Shown here: positions 12,133 to 16,626 of the stretch, one piece after another | Position numbering within the stretch: the stretch's first letter is position 1 | Layout of the letters: every line of letters starts with the position of its first letter | From: an uncultured Aquimonas sp. | GTDB taxonomy: Bacteria; Pseudomonadota; Gammaproteobacteria; Xanthomonadales; Xanthomonadaceae | Direction of reading: 5' to 3' | Length of the DNA: 16,626 nt | Assembly (NCBI RefSeq): GCF_937888285.1 | Contig: NZ_CALART010000033.1 | Coordinates: forward strand, 1 to 16,626 | Notes under the pieces: generated by a model | What the model saw: the letters and a program-made list of their open reading frames with translations, nothing else | Databases searched by the model: none | What the model was told of the DNA's origin: nothing | Position numbers and translations under genes: made by a program

Positions 12133-14457
12133 TCAGTCAAGCACGGACAGCGGCTGCCATCCATCAAACCGGCTGCACCAGCCAGGCAGGTCGGCGCCCG
12201 CCATCGGCCGGCTGAACAGGTAGCCCTGCCCGAGGTCGCAGCCCAGCTCCTGCAGCACCGCGAGGCCTGCCGGCGTTTCGATGCCCTCGGCGATCACCTG
12301 CATGCCGAAGCGGTGGCCCAGCTCAACCGCGATTCGCACAAGCTCCTCCTCCGCGCTGCCCGGCTGCAGGGTCAGGACGAAGCTCTTGTCGATCTTCAGC
12401 TCGTCTGCCGGGAGGTGCTGCAGCTGGGCGAGGGACGATTGCCCGGTGCCGAAATCGTCGATGGCGACGCGCACGCCGGCAGCACGCAGGCGCTGCAGCT
12501 GCTCGATCGCGGTGGCGAGGTCGGTCACGACGGCGCTTTCAGTCACCTCGACGATCAGACGCGAGGCCGGGAAGTCCTGCCCTGCGAGCTCGCTCTCGAT
12601 GCGCGCGGCCAGACCAGGGTCGGCAAGATCCAGTGCCGACAGGTTGACCGCCACCGCCAGATCGATGCCCGCCACACCCCAGGCGCGACAGCTGCGGATC
12701 GCCTCGGCAAGCGCGAACCGGGTCAGCGCGCCAACGAGGCCGGCGCGCTCGGATATCGGGATGAACTCGTCGGGAAACACCAGACCGAGTTCAGGATGCC
12801 GCCAGCGCAACAGCGCCTCCGCATGCACCACCCGCCCGCTGCGAAGATCGACCTTGGGCTGGAACACCAGGAACAGCTCGCCGCGATCTGCAGCCTGACG
12901 CAGATCCGCCATCAGTCTCAGCTGCCGCAGATGACGATCCTCCCGACCCGGCCGGTAGGCACAGACGGGCAAGCCCTCGCGCTTGGCATCCGCCAGGGCG
13001 AGCTGGGCGCGGCGCAGAAGCGCACGACCATTGTCGGCATCACCGGGAAGGCAGGCGAGACCGGCGGTGAACTCGACGCGCACTGGCGCGGCTCCGACCC
13101 AGTACGCGCTGCCAATGCGTGCCAACACATCGAGCGCCCAGCCCATCGGCGGTTTCCCGGGCGCACCTCGCGCCAGAAGCATGAACTCGTTGGCGCCCAG
13201 CCGGGCAAGGCCGTCCTCGGGAAAGGCTTCGCGCAGGCGCAGGCCCAGGCTCCTGAGCAGGGCATCGCCGGCTTCGGCACCAAGGCTGTCGTTGATCTGC
13301 GCGAAGCGGCGGATGTCGATCAACAGCAGGCACCAGCGCTGCCCATCGCGGGGTTGGACCAGAGCGTCCAGCATCGCCAGGGCTGCCGGGCGGTTGGGCA
13401 GGCCGGTCAGTCCGTCTTCGATTGCCTGCTTCTGGATCCGCGACTCACGCGCCTGGATCTGCAGCTGCATCGCATCTACCGCAGATGCCAACACGCTCAG
13501 CTCTTCGCCCCCAGAACGCGGCATGGCTACGGCGTAGTCGCCGCCAGCAATGCGCTCCACCGCCTCGGTGAGAGCACGCAAGGGCCGGCCAATGCCACGC
13601 GCTGCCAGGAGCGCGGCCAGCACCGCCGGCAAGGCCATCAGCAGCGAAAGGCTGAGGATATTGCTGCGCAGCGCGCGCATGGGCTCTTCGAAGCGATCGC
13701 GGTCGAACTGCAGCACGCGCACCATGGCCTGACCATCCACACTGCGCAGCGCGCTGCGAAGGCTCACAACCGCATCGTCGGCGGCCTGGTCGTCGGCCAG
13801 GGCCTGCAGCAATGCGGACTGCTGGTCACTCGACAGGCTGCTCGCCAGCACGACGCCGCGCTCAGGGACCACCAGGCTGAGGTCGGCACCGGTGAGGGCA
13901 CTGAAGTCGGTCAACACGCCGCGGCTGATGGCGAAGCCGAAACCCGCCCATGCCACCCGCTGCGGCGCGCGCACCGGCACCAGCGCCAGCTGGATGGCGA
14001 CGCCTTCGATCTGCACCAGTCCGACCGATCCGCGCGCGGCATCAGGGCTCTCCACCATATCGCGCAGCGCCGGACGCAGTGCGTCGAGCTCGAACTCGGG
14101 CAGGGTCGCGATCGGTTCGCCGGTGGGCGAGAGCAGAAGGGCGAAATCCGCTTCCACCCGGGCGGCGTGGTTCAGCAGCGCGGAAACGCCGGTGGCGCGA
14201 TCGCCGCTCGCCACCGCCTCGCGAAAGCCGAAATCTTCCGCCAGCACCGAGACCGCCGACAGCAGTCGCTGCCCTCGCAGTTCGAGGAAGCGCTCCCAGA
14301 CGCGCTCGGCCGCTGCCAGCTCCGCGCCCGCGACGCGATCGACCACGCCGCGCGTGCCGAACTGCACGGCCAGCGCCGATGCGGCCAGCAACAGCAGCAC
14401 CACCAGCAGAACGAGCCCGATCAGACGCGCGCGGAGGCTGGAGCGGAGCCGGAGCAC
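12133..14457 (-). CDS. Membrane sensor with degenerate GGDEF and intact EAL domain (predicted c-di-GMP phosphodiesterase)
   Basis: The 774-residue product has one transmembrane helix (about 11-33), a periplasmic region of roughly 230 residues (34-266, possibly a Cache-type sensor), and a second helix (about 266-286). A HAMP-like linker (288-345) is followed by a GGDEF domain (about 346-505) and an EAL domain (about 515-765). The GGDEF signature is RLGANEF (419-425) and the upstream RxxD inhibitory site is lost, so cyclase activity is unlikely. The EAL domain keeps FQP (532-534), E547-A-L, Asn605, EVTE (637-640), DDFGTG (667-672), Lys688, EGIE (724-727) and GQGYLF, the full metal-binding and catalytic set. 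It should hydrolyse c-di-GMP in response to a periplasmic signal. The GTG start is three bases after the cupredoxin stop, so translation is probably coupled. The ligand is unknown. Confidence 0.93.
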   Translation of the reverse strand: MLRLRSSLRARLIGLVLLVVLLLLAASALAVQFGTRGVVDRVAGAELAAAERVWERFLELRGQRLLSAVSVLAEDFGFREAVASGDRATGVSALLNHAARVEADFALLLSPTGEPIATLPEFELDALRPALRDMVESPDAARGSVGLVQIEGVAIQLALVPVRAPQRVAWAGFGFAISRGVLTDFSALTGADLSLVVPERGVVLASSLSSDQQSALLQALADDQAADDAVVSLRSALRSVDGQAMVRVLQFDRDRFEEPMRALRSNILSLSLLMALPAVLAALLAARGIGRPLRALTEAVERIAGGDYAVAMPRSGGEELSVLASAVDAMQLQIQARESRIQKQAIEDGLTGLPNRPAALAMLDALVQPRDGQRWCLLLIDIRRFAQINDSLGAEAGDALLRSLGLRLREAFPEDGLARLGANEFMLLARGAPGKPPMGWALDVLARIGSAYWVGAAPVRVEFTAGLACLPGDADNGRALLRRAQLALADAKREGLPVCAYRPGREDRHLRQLRLMADLRQAADRGELFLVFQPKVDLRSGRVVHAEALLRWRHPELGLVFPDEFIPISERAGLVGALTRFALAEAIRSCRAWGVAGIDLAVAVNLSALDLADPGLAARIESELAGQDFPASRLIVEVTESAVVTDLATAIEQLQRLRAAGVRVAIDDFGTGQSSLAQLQHLPADELKIDKSFVLTLQPGSAEEELVRIAVELGHRFGMQVIAEGIETPAGLAVLQELGCDLGQGYLFSRPMAGADLPGWCSRFDGWQPLSVLD

Positions 14458-14460
14458 GCC

Positions 14461-15165
14461 TCAGGGATCCTTGCGAAGGGCCCGGAAGCGCTCCTGCAGG
14501 GCGCGCAGCTGTGCATCCTCTGAGAGCGCAGGCCCCTGAGGCGGCGTGAGCGTCAAGGCCAGCGGCAGCCGGAGCACTTCTGCATCGTCCAGTCGGACCG
14601 ATTGCTCGATCCAGGGCGCATCGCCTGCAAGCCGCGCATGCCAGACCCGCAGGACATGATCGCCCGGCGGTGCCTCGATCCAGTGCTCGGTGGGTACGCC
14701 GGGATCGACCTCGCGGTGGTGCGGCGTATCCATCACCAGGATATGGGCCTGCATCCAGTCGTGGATGTTGCAGCCGAGCACCACGACGCCGGCCTCGGGA
14801 AACTCGACCGGCTCGGCGTTGCCCCCCGCGTACAGCGGCAGCTCGAAGCGACGCGCGGCGGAGAACGAATAGACGTGGTGGCGGATGTCGTCGCTGTTCG
14901 GGAAAGCCACCGTGCTGCCGACCGGCACGACCAGCAGGGTCGGCGCGAACTGGCGCCCGCGCTGGTCCATCACCGCCTGTACGGGCGCGACCTGGGCGGC
15001 GGCAGCCGGCGAATGCAGGCTGAGCACGAGCGCGCCGTCGCCGGGGTCCCCTTCGATGTCCAGATCCAGCTCCAACCGCGCCGCGCACGCGACCGTCGCG
15101 TGCAGCGCGAGCGCAAGGACAACCTGGGCTGCCGCCCACTTCCGCCTTCCCCGTCCTGCCAGCAT
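14461..15165 (-). CDS. Exported cupredoxin-domain protein (type 1 copper; 'methylamine utilization protein' family)
   Basis: The 234-residue product starts with a signal peptide (basic n-region, AAAQVVLALALHATV, cleavage probably after Ala-Cys-Ala at 26-28). A plastocyanin-like beta-sandwich follows (about 30-146). Likely copper ligands are His96 (or His97) in NSDDIRHHVYSF, and Cys132, His135 and Met138 in GCNIHDWM, a complete type 1 copper set. Residues about 150-208 look like a second beta-rich domain (PPGDHVLRVWHARL), followed by a charged helix. Proteins of this type are often labelled methylamine utilization proteins, but no mau genes are present, so that name should not be taken as function. 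The ATG has GAGGTG four bases upstream; longer in-frame readings lack a signal peptide. It is first of the three-gene set. Confidence 0.9.
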   Translation of the reverse strand: MLAGRGRRKWAAAQVVLALALHATVACAARLELDLDIEGDPGDGALVLSLHSPAAAAQVAPVQAVMDQRGRQFAPTLLVVPVGSTVAFPNSDDIRHHVYSFSAARRFELPLYAGGNAEPVEFPEAGVVVLGCNIHDWMQAHILVMDTPHHREVDPGVPTEHWIEAPPGDHVLRVWHARLAGDAPWIEQSVRLDDAEVLRLPLALTLTPPQGPALSEDAQLRALQERFRALRKDP

Positions 15166-15212
15166 CGGGCACCTCGTGTTGAGCCGACTCCGGCACGGAT
15201 ACTCCGCCGGGC

Positions 15213-15250
15213 GTGTGCGGCATGCAAAGGGTGTGCTTGGCCATGTGTGC
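15213..15250. repeat. Three GTGTGC direct repeats
   Basis: GTGTGC occurs at 15213-15218, 15231-15236 and 15245-15250, spaced 18 and 14 bases start to start, 48-85 bases upstream of the cupredoxin start. It could be a regulator-binding cluster or chance. Confidence 0.35.
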
Positions 15251-15253
15251 AGG

Positions 15254-15268
15254 CGCCGCGACGCGGCG
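15254..15268. promoter_or_regulatory. 15-bp palindrome, candidate operator
   Basis: CGCCGCG, a central A, then CGCGGCG form a perfect 7+1+7 dyad about 89 bases upstream of the cupredoxin start and 155 upstream of the dehydrogenase start. A one-base centre cannot form an RNA loop of the full stem, so a DNA-binding site is more likely than a hairpin. In GC-rich DNA chance is also possible. Confidence 0.3.
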
Positions 15269-15422
15269 AGTTGAGGTCGCGATGCGAGACTGCTGCAAGC
15301 CGACCGTGACTGGCCGTTCCGCAGTCCCTTCTCCGCGCTGTGGAAGAATGCCCACGTCGGCGCACGCCCGGAAAGGGCCGCAGTGCGCCCTTCCAAACCA
15401 GCCAAACGGGGAACAAGGCTCC

Positions 15423-16217
15423 ATGGATACCGAGTACGTCCTGATCACTGGCGCATCGGCCGGCATCGGCGAAGCCTTGGCGCGCGAGTACGCCCGGCGC
15501 GGTCGCGCGCTGGTGCTGCTGGCGCGTCGCACCGAGCGCCTGGAGGCGCTGGCCGCGGAGCTCCGTCCGCAGGTGGCGGTGGAGATTCTGGCGGCGGATC
15601 TGGCGGACCCGTCGGCACCCGCGGCCATCGTCGACGCGCTCGAACAACGCCGCCTGAGGATCGGCGGACTGGTCAACAACGCGGGATACGGCCTGCCAGG
15701 CGCATTCCATGTGCCGGACTGGCCCGCGCATGCCCGCTTCCTGCAGGTCATGGTGACCGCGGTCTGCGAGCTGAGCTGGCGCCTGCTGCCGGCCATGCAG
15801 GCATGCGGGCGCGGCGAGATCCTGAATGTCGCCTCCCTGGCCGGCCACGTTCCCGGCTCGGCCGGCCACACCCTGTACGCCGCCTCGAAGGCCTTCATGA
15901 TCCGCTTCTCGGAGTCGCTGGCCTTGGAGAACGCCGAACGCGGGATCCGCGTCTGCGCGCTCTGTCCCGGCTTCACCTACTCCGAGTTCCACGACATTAC
16001 CGGCACGCGTCCGCAGGTCTCGCGCATGCCGCGCTGGATGTGGATGAGCGCGGAGGAGGTCGCTCGCGAGGGGCTGGATGCGCTTGCTGCCGGCAAGGTC
16101 GTGCACGTGCCCGGGCGGGCCAATCGGCTGATCAAGGCGGTGACCCAGCTGCTTCCGGACCGGATGGCGCTCAAGCTGGTGCAGAAGCGCTCACGCGACT
16201 TCCGCTCGCTGGACTGA
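15423..16217 (+). CDS. SDR family NAD(P)-dependent oxidoreductase
   Basis: This is a classical short-chain dehydrogenase/reductase of the DltE/COG0300 type, cytoplasmic, substrate unknown. The 264-residue product has the cofactor-binding TGASAGIG at 9-16, a basic residue cluster after strand 2 (LLARRTERL, favouring NADP), NNAG at 85-88, catalytic Ser138, Tyr152 and Lys156 (YAASK), and CPGFTYSEF after strand 6. The start MDTEYVLITG fits the family and has AAGG a few bases upstream; the 70-residue upstream extension in frame has no features. It is the only plus-strand gene I support, divergent from the cupredoxin set and convergent with the tRNAs. The C-terminus (LIKAVTQLLPDRMALKLV) may be membrane-associating. 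Confidence 0.94.
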   Translation: MDTEYVLITGASAGIGEALAREYARRGRALVLLARRTERLEALAAELRPQVAVEILAADLADPSAPAAIVDALEQRRLRIGGLVNNAGYGLPGAFHVPDWPAHARFLQVMVTAVCELSWRLLPAMQACGRGEILNVASLAGHVPGSAGHTLYAASKAFMIRFSESLALENAERGIRVCALCPGFTYSEFHDITGTRPQVSRMPRWMWMSAEEVAREGLDALAAGKVVHVPGRANRLIKAVTQLLPDRMALKLVQKRSRDFRSLD

Positions 16218-16250
16218 GAGCATGTGAGAGCCATCCGCCTACTGCGGCCG

Positions 16251-16282
16251 CAAAAGAAAAGCCCCGGGCGCAGGCCCGGGGC
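16251..16282 (-). terminator. Intrinsic terminator of the tRNA-Cys/tRNA-Gly unit
   Basis: GCCCCGGGC at 16261-16269 pairs perfectly with GCCCGGGGC at 16274-16282 across a four-base loop. On the minus strand the stem is followed by TTTTCTTTTG (16260-16251). It lies six bases after the encoded CCA of tRNA-Gly. On the plus strand only two T residues follow, so it would not terminate the dehydrogenase well. Confidence 0.9.
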
Positions 16283-16288
16283 TTCGAA

Positions 16289-16364
<76 letters not shown>

Positions 16365-16386
16365 ATTCAGATTGTCATTCGCAAGA

Positions 16387-16460
16387 TGGAGGCCTGGGTC
16401 GGAATCGAACCGGCGTACACGGCTTTGCAGGCCGCTGCATGACCACTCTGCCACCAGGCC
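16387..16460 (-). tRNA. tRNA-Cys(GCA), CCA encoded
   Basis: The acceptor arm is GGCCTGG/CCAGGCC. The anticodon stem GCGGC/GCCGT encloses loop CTGCAAA with anticodon GCA. The T arm is GCCGGTTCGATTCCGAC, and discriminator T plus encoded CCA follow. It is 74 bases long and 22 bases before tRNA-Gly on the same strand, so the two are probably co-transcribed. A weak -10-like TAGGAT lies at 16471-16476, ten bases upstream. Confidence 0.98.
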
Positions 16461-16523
16461 GTGGCGGTGCATCCTAACACCAGCGGCACCTGCCGAAGCC
16501 TGCGACGGCGACAACCGGTTCCG

Positions 16524-16566
16524 CCTAAAAACAAAACCCCGGAGGACCGAAGTCACCACGGGGTTT
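16524..16566 (-). terminator. Intrinsic terminator of the second tRNA-Gly
   Basis: AAACCCCG at 16534-16541 pairs with CGGGGTTT at 16559-16566. The interior holds a GAC-TTCG-GTC tetraloop hairpin. On the minus strand the stem is followed by a T-rich run (TTTTGTTTTTAGG). It lies nine bases after the CCA of the window-edge tRNA-Gly, so that tRNA appears to end its own transcript before tRNA-Cys. Confidence 0.85.
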
Positions 16567-16574
16567 CGTGGATC

Positions 16575-16626
<52 letters not shown>

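Larger units (their letters stand above)
15166..15422. other. Divergent intergenic region between the cupredoxin and dehydrogenase genes
   Basis: This 257-base stretch, the longest protein-free gap in the window, should hold both divergent promoters. I find no convincing -35/-10 pair on either strand. It does contain an odd palindrome at 15254-15268 and three GTGTGC direct repeats, described separately. Plus-strand frame continues open upstream of the dehydrogenase start, but that sequence has no recognisable protein features. Confidence 0.6.

Noticed and set aside
11890..14523. Very long plus-strand open frame (877 codons) opposite the EAL gene
   Set aside because: It is the antisense shadow of the EAL and globin genes in high-GC DNA: Gln/Arg/His-rich with no domain pattern, while the minus strand has unmistakable EAL motifs.
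14461..15165. A methylamine utilisation pathway
   Set aside because: Only the cupredoxin family label points there; no methylamine dehydrogenase subunits, MauG or other mau genes are in the window.
14042..15976. Minus-strand open frames overlapping the cupredoxin and dehydrogenase genes
   Set aside because: They cross a divergent intergenic region and are antisense to the clear SDR motifs; composition is Arg/Ala/Gly-rich noise.

Overview
This is a high-GC proteobacterial chromosome segment, most probably from a gammaproteobacterium of the Lysobacterales (Xanthomonadales). The assignment rests on three things. The order tpiA - secG - tRNA-Leu - nuoABCDEFGHIJK is, as I recall, the Xanthomonas-type arrangement. 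The complex I proteins look Xanthomonas-like: separate NuoC and NuoD, a short NuoG without the extra N7 cysteines, and a NuoC with an internal insertion. The GGGATTC arrays are of a kind I associate with that order. The genus cannot be fixed from the sequence alone.

Layout from the right, along the minus strand. At the far right is a tRNA cluster: a truncated second tRNA-Gly(GCC), its terminator, then tRNA-Cys(GCA), tRNA-Gly(GCC) and a strong terminator. Next to it, on the plus strand and convergent with the tRNAs, is the only plus-strand gene I support, a classical short-chain dehydrogenase. Divergent from it lies a compact minus-strand set of three genes. These encode an exported type-1-copper cupredoxin, a membrane-bound protein with a periplasmic sensor, degenerate GGDEF and intact EAL domain (predicted c-di-GMP phosphodiesterase), and a lipoprotein-anchored group 1 truncated hemoglobin. 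This set is the most intriguing part of the window. It puts a periplasmic copper protein, a periplasmic haem protein and a c-di-GMP output enzyme in one apparent operon.

Then come tpiA (with a perfect inverted repeat in its leader), secG (with a tandem 11-residue repeat in its C-terminal tail) and tRNA-Leu(GAG). The rest is eleven consecutive complex I genes, nuoA to nuoK, running off the left edge towards an expected nuoL outside the window. Most nuo genes overlap or are a few bases apart. Two junctions are instead opened by large inverted arrays of a 7-bp unit: nuoD/nuoE, between the quinone module and the NADH module, and nuoF/nuoG, inside the NADH module. Each array is four GGGATTC copies facing four GAATCCC copies. 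The unit is free of stop codons in all six frames. The genes just downstream, nuoE and nuoG, have poor Shine-Dalgarno sequences compared with most of their neighbours.

The nuo products form NADH:ubiquinone oxidoreductase. NuoEFG oxidise NADH, NuoBCDI carry electrons to quinone, and NuoAHJK are membrane subunits of the proton-pumping arm. No protein-coding gap exceeds about 260 bases; the largest is the divergent region before the dehydrogenase. I see no transposase, CRISPR array, phage gene or replication origin.
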